A program made the translations under genes and the position numbers. The notes under the pieces are model-generated. The model was given only the letters and a program-made list of their open reading frames with translations. It had not been told where the DNA came from and ran no database searches. A stretch of 25,709 nt of DNA from Candidatus Thorarchaeota archaeon (GTDB taxonomy: Archaea; Asgardarchaeota; Thorarchaeia; Thorarchaeales; Thorarchaeaceae), in NCBI GenBank assembly GCA_004524595.1, contig SDOA01000054.1, positions 1-25,709 on the forward strand, given 5' to 3'. This document shows, piece by piece, positions 15,136 to 23,195 of the stretch; the first letter of the stretch is position 1; each line of letters starts with the position of its first letter.

Positions 15136-15524
15136 AGCAATGGAGCAATCTTCTCAGCAGCTTGATTTGCGGCATATACTAGTAGTCCTGTTTTAATTCC
15201 TTTACTTGCTGCAAGGACAAGAATTGCCTTCTCTCCAGCACTTTTCATAATTACAAATCCTTTTTCATTTGTCATTAATATTTCTTCAAGAATTCCTTGT
15301 TCTAATCTTTCTGCAGCTAGATCTGCAACTCCTAAGATAGATGCAGCCATTGCTGCGATTTCGGCTTCTTCAAGCCCTTGTGGGACAGCTGAGGATATCG
15401 GGAGACCTTCTTTAGATAAAAGCATCCACGCACGAATTCCTGTAGCAAGTGAAGTTGACTCATCCATGATGAGCCTAAGCTTTCCCTGTAGCTCTTCAAA
15501 ACCAGGATCGAACATAGTGTCCAC
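15132..15524 (-). CDS. Roadblock/LC7-domain protein
   Basis: 130 residues. The pattern ATGIRAWMLLSKEGLPIS (strand-turn-strand), the Ala-rich helix EIAAMAASILGVADLAAERL, then EILMTNEKGFVIMKSAGEKAILVLAASK and a final helix YAANQAAEKI is a complete Roadblock/LC7 fold. These domains dimerise and serve as regulators or scaffolds for small Ras-like GTPases (MglB, Ragulator) and are numerous in Asgard archaea. No GTPase is encoded in the window. The start is GTG 15524 or ATG 15515; SD evidence is weak for both. Its stop shares the CTAG tetranucleotide with the subtilase stop. Confidence 0.88.
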   Translation of the reverse strand: MDTMFDPGFEELQGKLRLIMDESTSLATGIRAWMLLSKEGLPISSAVPQGLEEAEIAAMAASILGVADLAAERLEQGILEEILMTNEKGFVIMKSAGEKAILVLAASKGIKTGLLVYAANQAAEKIAPLL

Positions 15525-15652
15525 TCAAATCTCTCTCTTTACACCTGTCATGAGTTAGAAATGCGCATTAATAAATCTTGCATGACTATTGTAATTTGCC
15601 ATCCGAAAATAAGATTTGGGTAGACATACTCTGGAAAAGAGAGGTAGATCTG

Positions 15653-16297
15653 ATGGGTATTGCTCATAAAATAAAGGCAACCAATCAAATCATTTACGAG
15701 AATCCACAACAGTGGAAGACCGGTACTAGGGTTCTTGGCATTTCCGAGAGTTTTACAAAAGATGTTTCAAGAAGCATTGTTGTAGGTGTCGTAATGCGGG
15801 GAGATTTTAGAATAGATGGATTTAGTTATTGCCGTCCTTCAATTGGAGGTATAGACGCAACTCGATCACTACTACATCTTTATGAAAAACTAGGACGTGA
15901 GGATATTAGAGCTTGGATGCTTGGAGGAAATATTATTTCGTGGTTCAATGTTGTTGATATATCTGAGTTGTATCATAGTACTGATATTCCTGTTGTCAGT
16001 GTAACTTTCAATCCTTCCGATGGAATTGAGAAATATCTCCAAGAGTATTTTCCTGATTCCTGGCGTGAACGAGCTGAAATGATTGATAGAACAGGTAAAC
16101 GACAAGAGATTGTTTTAGCAACAGGTTATAGAGTATACCTATCCATTGCAGGGCTTTCACTACTACGAGCAAAACAATTGATTGATATGTTTACTATTGA
16201 TGGTCGTGTACCTGAGCCTATTCGGGTTTCGAGAATCATAGCCTCAGGACTATTCAAGGACAGACGCAATTACAATACACAGGATGTCAATAGCTAA
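15653..16297 (+). CDS. DUF99 / COG1628 endonuclease V-like protein
   Basis: 214 residues from the chosen start. Recognisable blocks: TRVLGISESF (25-34), VGVVMRGDFRIDGF (44-57), GGIDATRSLL (65-74), AWMLGGNIISWFNVVD (87-102) and IPVVSVTFNPS. This is the archaeal DUF99 family, related in fold to endonuclease V, a nuclease acting on deaminated bases; the acidic residues at GIDAT and NVVD fit that fold. Biochemical function is not settled from sequence. The frame is open to TTG 15578 without an SD; GAGGT (15641-15645), 7 nt before ATG 15653, decides the start. It is convergent with the HD-domain gene. Confidence 0.87.
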   Translation: MGIAHKIKATNQIIYENPQQWKTGTRVLGISESFTKDVSRSIVVGVVMRGDFRIDGFSYCRPSIGGIDATRSLLHLYEKLGREDIRAWMLGGNIISWFNVVDISELYHSTDIPVVSVTFNPSDGIEKYLQEYFPDSWRERAEMIDRTGKRQEIVLATGYRVYLSIAGLSLLRAKQLIDMFTIDGRVPEPIRVSRIIASGLFKDRRNYNTQDVNS

Positions 16298-16312
16298 ATA
16301 TGGATTGCTGAT

Positions 16313-16924
16313 TCAATGCTTTGCCATCATTTCTTGATGCTCCTTCAAGAATATATCAAATATTTGCGTGACGAGTTCTATATTAAGAGATTCAACACTT
16401 GCTTTGCTTGACTGAAAGAATTGATCTAGTTGTTGTGGACTATAACCCAATAGCTCAAGATTTCTTGCGTGCAGTATCATATCCAAAATATCAGCACCCC
16501 GCACGACTCTTGCCTCAAGAGTAAATCCTTCTGAATATTCATACCACAAGTGACTGAACCGCATAAGTGAGTCCTCAAATATATGGAATATCTCTTTCGC
16601 AGCCTGTTTTTCGGTTTCTTCTTTTATTTTTTTGAATTCACGATTTTTTTCGTTCTCAGGCGTTCTGGGAATATCTCCCGTTATTGACTCATGGATATCA
16701 TGAATTGCAGCCATGATTATTATCTTCTCAGAATCAATATTGTAGTTGGCTTTTCGAAGATATTGAGAAAGAAGTATTGAAGTTATGATTGTACTATAAC
16801 TATGTTCAGCTACTGATTCGTTTCTTGTAGAAAGAATTCCTGCTATTGACCATCCTGAACGTTCCACTGTCTTAAGAGCTTCGCCAAAATACATGAATTT
16901 GATGATATCCTCTAAATCATTCAT
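16313..16924 (-). CDS. HD-domain phosphohydrolase, YfbR/HDDC2-like 5'-deoxynucleotidase
   Basis: 203 residues from ATG 16924. It opens with the YfbR-type pattern LKTVERSGW followed by NESVAEHSYSTI (His in AEHS), then AAIHDIHESITGDIPR with the HD pair and Glu, and VVRGADILDMILHA with the last metal-binding Asp. All metal ligands are present. The family dephosphorylates deoxynucleoside 5'-monophosphates and helps balance nucleotide pools. ATG 16936 extends it by four residues, but GGTG (16934-16931) fits ATG 16924 with 6-nt spacing. No same-strand gene is close enough for a certain operon; the BMP gene's stop-proximal end is 55 bp upstream. Confidence 0.86.
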   Translation of the reverse strand: MNDLEDIIKFMYFGEALKTVERSGWSIAGILSTRNESVAEHSYSTIITSILLSQYLRKANYNIDSEKIIIMAAIHDIHESITGDIPRTPENEKNREFKKIKEETEKQAAKEIFHIFEDSLMRFSHLWYEYSEGFTLEARVVRGADILDMILHARNLELLGYSPQQLDQFFQSSKASVESLNIELVTQIFDIFLKEHQEMMAKH

Positions 16925-16991
16925 GAACAACACCATTAGTATAATAGAAAGGAAAATACAGGGGGTGTTATGCCCCCTTCATTCTTGGTAA

Positions 16992-18143
16992 CTATGGAGG
17001 TGGATAAGTATCTGATACTTCAATTATGCCATAGAAGATGTCTGATCTCAGATTCTGAATGAGTTGGAGAATGTCAATGGGAACCCAATTGATGTTATTG
17101 AATTCAAAGCTCGTTAAGTTAACTCCAATATCATCCATACTTCGCATTGGAAACTGTGTCGTATTTCTCATTTGGTATTGAAGTGTTTCTCCTTGAAGCT
17201 CGTTAAATTTACCCCATAAGGTTGCATTGATAACACGATAAACTGCAAGGTCAGATCTTGGTACAACGCTCGTCAATACCCATGAATTCCCTGCACGTGT
17301 TTCAATATTTGGCAATCCGACATAGTCCTGATCTCCTTCAGCGGCAATGACAAATGGTTCTCGATTTGTGATGTTACAGAACCAAGTCTCATTTGCATAT
17401 ACCATTGCGTTTCTAACGCCCAATATGCTCGCTCTTACAGGTGCAAAGATAATGTCAGCATTATCTCCTTCTGGGTCGAACATGTCTTTCGCTATTGCTT
17501 CAGCAGTATCTGAGTCATTATAAGAGCCAACATAGACTGGTGGAAGGAGAGTGATTGAATAGTTCAATGTGTTATTAGCGTAATCAAAGCCTTGTCGGAA
17601 TCCAGCAATTAATTTCATTACTGTCGGGTCGGTCCCTACTGAACCAATTATTCCAACAATTCCACTTCTATTTGTGTTCGTAGCACTCACAACACCCGCA
17701 AGTACTCCTGCTAAAAATGCAGCTTCATGTTGTGCAAATGTTACGGAAAATATGTTATTTGCTTCAATTGAGCCTCCAATGAATGCATACTTTTGATTAG
17801 GATTTGTAGCGGCAACAGTCTGCAGTTCATTAGATAGTTCTTCTCCAATAACAACAATTAATTCGTAAATTCGTGACGCTGATAGTTGTTCTATGATGGT
17901 CTGTGCTTGGGCTTCATCATCTGCAGTGAAATAATAGAAATTAACAACCATGTCTCCTGCTATATCCTCGATGCCTGTTAATACTTGGTCTGCCATGCTA
18001 AGATCTCCGAAGCCTGGTGCTCTAACAACAACAGCTACATCAGGTGGTACATATTGACTGTTCATATAGACAAAGCCAACCGCACCTGAAAAGATTATTA
18101 CAACAATGATGATTGATCCGATTATGCTTGACCTTGAGCTCAA
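16992..18143 (-). CDS. BMP-family substrate-binding protein (basic membrane protein / PnrA-like)
   Basis: About 383 residues with one N-terminal hydrophobic helix (about 9-29, IIGSIIIVVIIFSGAVGFVY) and no lipobox Cys, so probably an uncleaved membrane anchor with the body outside. The Bmp domain shows APGFGDLSMADQVLTGIEDI, QKYAFIGG, FAQHEAAFLAGVLAGVVS and VGIIGSVGTDPTVMKLIAGFRQGFDY, matching nucleoside-binding BMP proteins of ABC uptake systems. About eight N-glycosylation sequons support an outer location. No permease or ATPase partner is present. The longest frame begins at ATG 18149, only 1 nt after GGAGG (18155-18151); TTG 18143 has an ideal 7-nt spacing and is chosen. A TATA-like AAATATATAC lies about 45 bp upstream. 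Confidence 0.85.
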   Translation of the reverse strand: MSSRSSIIGSIIIVVIIFSGAVGFVYMNSQYVPPDVAVVVRAPGFGDLSMADQVLTGIEDIAGDMVVNFYYFTADDEAQAQTIIEQLSASRIYELIVVIGEELSNELQTVAATNPNQKYAFIGGSIEANNIFSVTFAQHEAAFLAGVLAGVVSATNTNRSGIVGIIGSVGTDPTVMKLIAGFRQGFDYANNTLNYSITLLPPVYVGSYNDSDTAEAIAKDMFDPEGDNADIIFAPVRASILGVRNAMVYANETWFCNITNREPFVIAAEGDQDYVGLPNIETRAGNSWVLTSVVPRSDLAVYRVINATLWGKFNELQGETLQYQMRNTTQFPMRSMDDIGVNLTSFEFNNINWVPIDILQLIQNLRSDIFYGIIEVSDTYPPP

Positions 18144-18183
18144 AATCATGCCTCCATGGTCGTTAACCTCGTTCCTAAGGAGC

Positions 18184-18195
18184 GTAAATATATAC
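18184..18195 (-). promoter_or_regulatory. TATA-like element for the BMP gene (possibly bidirectional)
   Basis: GTAAATATATAC is near-palindromic. On the minus strand it predicts a start near 18163, about 8 nt before the GGAGG SD of the BMP gene. On the plus strand it could serve the tandem Roadblock gene with a start near 18216. Confidence 0.4.
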
Positions 18196-18320
18196 TTGTT
18201 GCTCCGAGACTTTTTGTCATTTGACAGAAGTTAACTATTTTCATCGAATTCATGAAAAAGAGTATCAGTTATAAAGTACGCGTGTCTGTCGATTCATACG
18301 ATTTTAGAGTGGTGAACATA

Positions 18321-19037
18321 ATGCCTGGTGATACACTTGGTGAGGTGGCAAGTCTTTTAGAAGAGACTCTGAAGGTTCATCGTTCAGTCAAACAAGTTGT
18401 TTTGAGTACAAAAGAAGGGGTAGTTGTGGCTGCAGTATCTCGAGAAGGTGATGCTGATTCTAAAGTTCTTGCTACTGTTTCTGCAGCTCTTCTCTGGGGC
18501 GGTTCTTCTACATTAAGTCATTTGAAGCAATCACGACCTACACATATTATCCATACGACCAGCATTGAGCGAATTCTAACAATTGTTCAACCACACTACC
18601 AATTAGTCATTGTGATGTCACGGGCTGATGACGCTGGGATTAATCTTGTATCACTGATTCCAACATTTCAATCATTAGCAACCAGAATGGAGCTGGTAAT
18701 GGGTTCTACAAGAGACTTTGGCAAACAAACAATTCTTGGAATGATTGTTGAAAATATCCCCGAAGTGACTCAAGCTATACTACTAACTGTTGAAGGATTA
18801 CCATTAGGATCTGTTGGATTTGGTGATGAGATTGAGGTCTCTGGATTGATTGGGTCTTTATTCGCAAATGGTCTAACATATTCGGAAGTCACCCATACAA
18901 TCTCTGTAGATAATGAAAGACTTAAACTCATAATCACAAGGGTTGATGAATCAAGACTACTTGCTGTTGTCTGTCGCGGCTCGAATGCTGAAGAGATTGC
19001 TAACAAGGTCCAACATGTTCTTGATATCTCCGGATAA
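18321..19037 (+). CDS. Tandem Roadblock/LC7 protein (two domains)
   Basis: About 238 residues from ATG 18321 with two LC7 folds in a row. The first has QVVLSTKEGVVVAAVSREG, the Ala-rich helix ADSKVLATVSAALLWGG and HYQLVIVMSRADDAG. The second has QAILLTVEGLPLGSVGFGD, EVSGLIGSLFANGLTY, and LKLIITRVDESRLLAVVCRG. A fused pair can mimic the LC7 dimer that binds a Ras-like GTPase, as MglB or Ragulator pairs do. The frame is open to ATG 18252 with no SD; GGTGA (18311-18315) lies 5 nt before ATG 18321, leaving few residues before the first domain, which is the usual layout. The start at 18252 (261 residues) remains possible. Confidence 0.85.
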   Translation: MPGDTLGEVASLLEETLKVHRSVKQVVLSTKEGVVVAAVSREGDADSKVLATVSAALLWGGSSTLSHLKQSRPTHIIHTTSIERILTIVQPHYQLVIVMSRADDAGINLVSLIPTFQSLATRMELVMGSTRDFGKQTILGMIVENIPEVTQAILLTVEGLPLGSVGFGDEIEVSGLIGSLFANGLTYSEVTHTISVDNERLKLIITRVDESRLLAVVCRGSNAEEIANKVQHVLDISG

Positions 19038-19060
19038 TCTAGAGTGATATTATAATAACT

Positions 19061-19735
19061 CTATTCGGTTTCATTGTCATCTTCAATAAACTGAAACTCC
19101 CATTCAGTGAGATTAATTGTTATGAAGCAATCTTTTCCCCGTTCGGGACAATCAATCCGGATAGTAACATGCTCCGATGTACTTTCTTTAATCTCTGGAT
19201 TTAGACATCCATCCTCCAGTTTTTCCATTAGGAACATGATATATGCCTCAGTAATGGTATTGAGACTACCTTTCATAAGAGCTTCCCCCAGTTCAGCAAG
19301 GAAGTGTCTCTTCTTCCTTCCCTCTCTGACCACTTTAATTAGTCCAACATCTTCCATACGAGATATATGCCATCTTACAGTGTCATGATGAACTCCTAGA
19401 TTTTCAGCCATTTGTTCCTGATAACATCCTGAATTATTTACGACATATTGAAACACTTTTTGTGCAGTATCACTCCTCATTGTCAGATATGCCATCTCTG
19501 CTTCTTGAGACCGCAACATCCTTGGATAGTAAAGCCTCTTACCTGCAAATTTAATCGATTTGACAAGTCCATCCCTCTCTAGGATTCGTAGGTGCCATGT
19601 GAGCGTTCCCAATGGAGATGATAGAATATCTACAAGTTCAAGCAAGTATGTACCAGGATTTTCACAAAGAACTTGATACAACTCTCTTCGAAACGGATGC
19701 AGAAGTAAAGCCATTCTCTTCTGTTTTCCCATCAT
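19061..19735 (-). CDS. Transcriptional regulator with two winged-helix domains
   Basis: About 224 residues. Two consecutive ArsR-like wHTH units: LLELVDILSSPLGTLTWHLRI with LERDGLVKSIKFAGKRLYYP, and YQEQMAENLGVHHDTVRWH with MEDVGLIKVVREGRKKRHFL. This double-wHTH form is common in archaeal repressors of the MarR/ArsR superfamily. The C-terminal 70 residues (with Cys in RIDCPERGKDC) may sense a signal. It is divergent from glmS and could regulate it or itself; that is inference. ATG 19762 lacks an SD and sits close to the predicted transcription start (TATA-like 19778-19787); AGAGG 6 nt before ATG 19735 favours the shorter form. Confidence 0.86.
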   Translation of the reverse strand: MMGKQKRMALLLHPFRRELYQVLCENPGTYLLELVDILSSPLGTLTWHLRILERDGLVKSIKFAGKRLYYPRMLRSQEAEMAYLTMRSDTAQKVFQYVVNNSGCYQEQMAENLGVHHDTVRWHISRMEDVGLIKVVREGRKKRHFLAELGEALMKGSLNTITEAYIMFLMEKLEDGCLNPEIKESTSEHVTIRIDCPERGKDCFITINLTEWEFQFIEDDNETE

Positions 19736-19777
19736 CAAGAGCCTCTTCTCTCTCTTTGCCATCCAATTGTAATCGAC

Positions 19778-19787
19778 ATTAAAAGCT
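19778..19787 (-). promoter_or_regulatory. TATA-like element for the double-wHTH regulator
   Basis: On the minus strand AGCTTTTAAT. A start about 26 bp downstream (near 19756) leaves about 20 nt before ATG 19735 and its AGAGG SD. Confidence 0.4.
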
Positions 19788-19842
19788 CTTCGACTATGTC
19801 ATGTGAATTATCTTTAGGTGCAAATGTTAATCAGACACAACT

Positions 19843-19850
19843 CTTTTATC
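19843..19850 (+). promoter_or_regulatory. TATA-like element for glmS
   Basis: CTTTTATC predicts transcription from about 19872, which is downstream of ATG 19796 but upstream of the TTG start at 19904. This independently supports the shorter glmS. Confidence 0.4.
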
Positions 19851-19903
19851 GCTATCCTTTCGTCAAACGGTGTATTTCTCCTGAACTCAATAGAGGCAAC
19901 ACC

Positions 19904-21736
19904 TTGTGCGGAATTACTGGAATCGTAACTAATAATTTAGACAACATCGGAGAACTACTCGTAAAATGCAGCAGCAAATTGACTTACCGTGGTTACGACT
20001 CAGTTGGCGTTGCTGCTGTACGAAATGGTAAGGTCGATTTACGAAAGGATGTTGGTACCATTGATGAAGTAGATCGGCTTCTGAGTTTATCACAAATGAC
20101 TGGAGATAGAGGTATTGCCCAGCTGAGGTGGGCTACCTATGGCGCTCCAACAAAAATCAATGCTCAACCTCACTTCGGTTGTGAAGAAGTATTCTATGGT
20201 GCACACAATGGCAATATTCACAATTATGTTGAGTATAAAACGAATCTCATTGAAACAGGACACATAGTTCGTTCTGAGAATGACGGTGAACTCTGTGTGC
20301 ACGCAGTAGACAAATACTTCAAAGAAACTGGAGATATGTTTGAAGCAGTGCGGCTCTCAACTCAAGACTTGAAAGGTGCGTATGCTTATGCAGTCGGTCG
20401 TGCAGATCAACCAGAGATCTATGCAGTCAAAATGGGTTCAACTTTAGTTGCTGGTGTAGCAGAGAATGCGACAATTGTTTCTAGTGACCTTCCTTCTGTA
20501 CTTCCTCTCACTAATCAAGTGATTTATCTTACCGATGGTGAAATGCTTCGACTAACTCATGATGAAGTGAAAGTCTACAAGATTGAAGATGGAAAAGAGC
20601 TTGAAAGAAAACCCGTATTATCCAAGGTTGATGCTAGGTCTGCAGAGAAGGGCGGGTTTCCACATTTCATGCTTAAAGAAATAAATGAACAGCCCCAAAT
20701 CACTCGGGATTTACTAGGAATTCTAGAATCTTCACAGAACGAACGATGGTTTCGTCTTATTGAAGATGCTTCAAAGCACTACCTAGTTGCCTGTGGCTCA
20801 TCATATAATGCAAGCATTCTAGGTACGTATTATTTCAATAGGCTTGCTGGCTTACCTATTTTTCATGCATTAGGTGGTCAATTTGAACCAATGTATGGAA
20901 ATACTATGGACTCTGATAGTCTTAGTATTTTGGTCTCTCAAAGCGGCGAAACGAAAGACATTCTCAATGTGTTGAACATGGTTTACGAAAGTGATTTTGG
21001 AAAAACACTTGGGATTGTGAATGTAATTGGAAGTACATTGATGTTCAAAGCAAATTCATATATTCCAATGACATGCGGCTATGAAATCTCAGTACCAGCA
21101 ACAAAAACATACTACTCACAATCAGTTATTTTTGCTTATCTTGCTGCAAAGCTTGGAGAACGAAATGGACATCTTGATAGTTCCGAAGCCAAATCATTCA
21201 TCCATTCTTTGCATGATGATTTACCTCGACTGACTCAGACAACAATTGACCGAACAGGTATTCTAGCAAAAAACTTGGCAATGACTCTTACAGATGTTAA
21301 GGATCTCTATTGTCTTGGCTATGGTTTTACAGATGGTGTTGCACGAGAAGGAGCTCTCAAAATCAAAGAAATCTGCTATAATCATTGTGAGGGCATGTAC
21401 TCATCAGAATTCAAGCATGGTCCCTTGAGTATCGTAACAAAGAATTATCCTGTTATTTTTGTGACCACTACAGAAGATAGTTGGATGGTCATTAATCATA
21501 TCAATGAAGTCAAAGCAAGATTAGGTAGAACAATTATTATTGGTGAATATGAGGATACTTTGCAACCTTATGTTGCACATAAGAATGACTATCTCATTGT
21601 TCCAAAATCAGATATACTTCTAAATCCAATTCTTGATGTAATCCCCTTACAATTACTTAGTTATTTCTTATCTGTTGACCTTGGAATCAACCCTGATTTG
21701 CCTAGAAATCTTTCAAAAACACTCACCGTGGATTAG
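19904..21736 (+). CDS. glmS: Glutamine--fructose-6-phosphate aminotransferase (isomerising)
   Basis: 610 residues, the normal GlmS length. It makes glucosamine-6-phosphate from fructose-6-phosphate and glutamine, the first step to UDP-GlcNAc. The N-terminal Ntn glutaminase runs over about 1-235 with CGITGIV (Cys2 becomes the nucleophile after Met removal), TYRGYDSVG, LRWATYG and HNGNIHNY. Two SIS domains follow: CGSSYNAS with VSQSGET, and CLGYGFTDGVAREGALKIKE with SSEFKHGP (501-508). It ends LPRNLSKTLTVD, like the usual C-terminal KSVTVE. A longer frame from ATG 19796 would bury the catalytic Cys at residue 38; TTG 19904 stands directly before it, with AGAGG (19892-19896) 7 nt upstream. It is divergent from the double-wHTH regulator and convergent with the unknown 133-residue gene, with 4 bp between stops. 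Confidence 0.97.
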   Translation: MCGITGIVTNNLDNIGELLVKCSSKLTYRGYDSVGVAAVRNGKVDLRKDVGTIDEVDRLLSLSQMTGDRGIAQLRWATYGAPTKINAQPHFGCEEVFYGAHNGNIHNYVEYKTNLIETGHIVRSENDGELCVHAVDKYFKETGDMFEAVRLSTQDLKGAYAYAVGRADQPEIYAVKMGSTLVAGVAENATIVSSDLPSVLPLTNQVIYLTDGEMLRLTHDEVKVYKIEDGKELERKPVLSKVDARSAEKGGFPHFMLKEINEQPQITRDLLGILESSQNERWFRLIEDASKHYLVACGSSYNASILGTYYFNRLAGLPIFHALGGQFEPMYGNTMDSDSLSILVSQSGETKDILNVLNMVYESDFGKTLGIVNVIGSTLMFKANSYIPMTCGYEISVPATKTYYSQSVIFAYLAAKLGERNGHLDSSEAKSFIHSLHDDLPRLTQTTIDRTGILAKNLAMTLTDVKDLYCLGYGFTDGVAREGALKIKEICYNHCEGMYSSEFKHGPLSIVTKNYPVIFVTTTEDSWMVINHINEVKARLGRTIIIGEYEDTLQPYVAHKNDYLIVPKSDILLNPILDVIPLQLLSYFLSVDLGINPDLPRNLSKTLTVD

Positions 21737-21740
21737 AGGT

Positions 21741-22142
21741 CTATTCTTTCTCTCCGCCGGATTCTCCGATTCTTATAGCTCTCATCTCGGAAGATATAAC
21801 CGCCCCAGCATCAAATCCATCACGGATATTCACAATATCTTCCTCATTTATCTCCATTATATTCAGCAATCTATTATCATCATCTAGAACCCATTGTCCA
21901 TAGAGAGATAGTCCATTCTCAGTCTCACATTCAAGAAGACCCACATTTCCTCCGCTCGACCACCAGCTAAGACATTTCACTGGATGTGCGATTTCAGCGA
22001 GAAATTCAGTCCATAATTCCTTTAATTTTGTCGGTCCATGCTTGTTGCGAAAAGCAATCAAAAAACTCCCAGTCTTTTCTTTTAGGAAGTCGTTGATAAT
22101 TTTAGTTTCATAATCTGAGAATAGCTTCATTGAAGTCAACAT
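21741..22142 (-). CDS. Uncharacterised 133-residue protein
   Basis: I do not recognise this family. It begins with charged helices (DYETKIINDFLKEKTGSFLIAF, LKELWTEFLAEI), then a strand-rich middle with tryptophans (KCLSWWSSGGNVGLLEC, LSLYGQWVLDDDNR), and ends with an acidic segment and a Glu-rich tail. No signal peptide or membrane segment. ATG 22142 has no SD; TATA-like CCTTTTATG on the minus strand (around 22160-22169) would give a leaderless transcript. It is convergent with glmS. Confidence 0.6.
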   Translation of the reverse strand: MLTSMKLFSDYETKIINDFLKEKTGSFLIAFRNKHGPTKLKELWTEFLAEIAHPVKCLSWWSSGGNVGLLECETENGLSLYGQWVLDDDNRLLNIMEINEEDIVNIRDGFDAGAVISSEMRAIRIGESGGEKE

Positions 22143-22159
22143 GGAACAACATTCAAGAG

Positions 22160-22169
22160 AACATAAAAG
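22160..22169. promoter_or_regulatory. Possible shared TATA element between the divergent unknown gene and the ATP-grasp gene
   Basis: CATAAAAGGT on the plus strand. Read on the minus strand it lies about 25 bp before ATG 22142. On the plus strand it predicts a start near 22190, ahead of the GGTGA SD (22202-22206). Confidence 0.35.
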
Positions 22170-22210
22170 GTACTCGTTAGGGATAATATCCGATTAGATC
22201 TGGTGATAAC

Positions 22211-23110
22211 TTGGTAATACATCGCGAAAAAAAAATTGGTCTGTTTTCCTCTGATCCATGGTCAAGACGTGTAAAGAGCTTAGAAGACGCGCTCAACCGT
22301 CTTGGAGTGGAAGTCATCCATGTCTTACCGTGGAAAGTCTTACGATGGGGTTCTAGTAACTTCCATCAGATTGTCCACGGAGATGTTGATTTATCAGAAT
22401 TGGACCGGATGGTTATTTTGGACTTAGGTGCGAATGACATCGGTGCTTTTTTCAATCGTATAGGTCTCCTGTCGGCTTTGACTGAACTTGGTGTGAAAAT
22501 CATTAATTCAGTTCAATCTATCATTTTAATGCGCAACAAAGCTGAAACTCTTCGAAAATTCATATCAGCAGGCCTATCAATACCCAAGAGTCTAATCACT
22601 GAATCAATTGAAGATTCAGCTGAATTTGTAAGAAACAATTTTCCTTGTGTTCTAAAACCTATCACTGGTTTTGGAGGTCACGGTGTCCAGCTAATTAATC
22701 GAGAGTTTGATCTAGATAATATTTACGACTATCTTAAGTTTCATAGTCAAATGTTCGGTAAAGGTGCATTCATTCTTCAAGAATATATTGTGAGCCCAGG
22801 ATTTGATATACGATCACTTGTTGTTAAGGGAAAGGTCATTGCTACAATGCAACGAGTTGGTGGAGAAGGTATCACTAATAACATACACAGTGGAGGTGTT
22901 CCGCGTAAGAACGATATTGACGTAACTGCTCTCTCACTAGATGTTGCAAAGTCAGTCAAAGGTGATATTGTCGGTGTGGATATCATTCCCGATTTAGAAG
23001 GAAATCTTTGGGTTCTGGAGGCAAATGCAACTCCTGGTTGGAATGGTCTACAACAAGTGACTGACTTTGACATCTCACACTGTATAGCTGACCTGATTTC
23101 CAAGAAGTAA
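22211..23110 (+). CDS. RimK/LysX/MptN-like ATP-grasp ligase
   Basis: 299 residues. N-terminal domain to about 100, then the RimK-type block NSVQSIILMRNKAETLRKF with GLSIPKSLIT (99-130). The ATP-grasp core follows: PCVLKPITGFGGHGVQLI (K149, Gly loop 153-159), LQEYIVSPGFDIRSLVV (E191), then VGVDIIPD (D257) and WVLEANATPGWNGL (E270, N272), the metal and phosphate ligands. Family members add Glu or lysine-pathway carriers to proteins or cofactors (RimK, LysX, MptN on tetrahydromethanopterin). No LysW-like partner or coenzyme gene nearby identifies which. TTG 22211 has GGTGA 4 nt upstream. A TATA-like box lies at 22160. Confidence 0.88.
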   Translation: MVIHREKKIGLFSSDPWSRRVKSLEDALNRLGVEVIHVLPWKVLRWGSSNFHQIVHGDVDLSELDRMVILDLGANDIGAFFNRIGLLSALTELGVKIINSVQSIILMRNKAETLRKFISAGLSIPKSLITESIEDSAEFVRNNFPCVLKPITGFGGHGVQLINREFDLDNIYDYLKFHSQMFGKGAFILQEYIVSPGFDIRSLVVKGKVIATMQRVGGEGITNNIHSGGVPRKNDIDVTALSLDVAKSVKGDIVGVDIIPDLEGNLWVLEANATPGWNGLQQVTDFDISHCIADLISKK

Positions 23111-23166
23111 AATTGTCAGTTAGAACTGTACCTAACAGGGAAGAAAAGCCGTTCTCATGATAAACC

Positions 23167-23174
23167 TTTTAAGA
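23167..23174 (+). promoter_or_regulatory. BRE/TATA-like promoter of the coiled-coil gene
   Basis: CCTTTTAAGAG at 23165-23175, preceded by AAA, reads as BRE plus TATA. A start about 26 bp downstream is near 23196, so the leader before TTG 23290 would be about 94 nt and would contain the structured element described next. Confidence 0.5.
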
Positions 23175-23195
23175 GAGGCTTTTGCGAAATTGATA

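Noticed and set aside
18149..18155. ATG 18149 as the BMP start
   Set aside because: GGAGG would be only 1 nt from it; TTG 18143 has 7-nt spacing.
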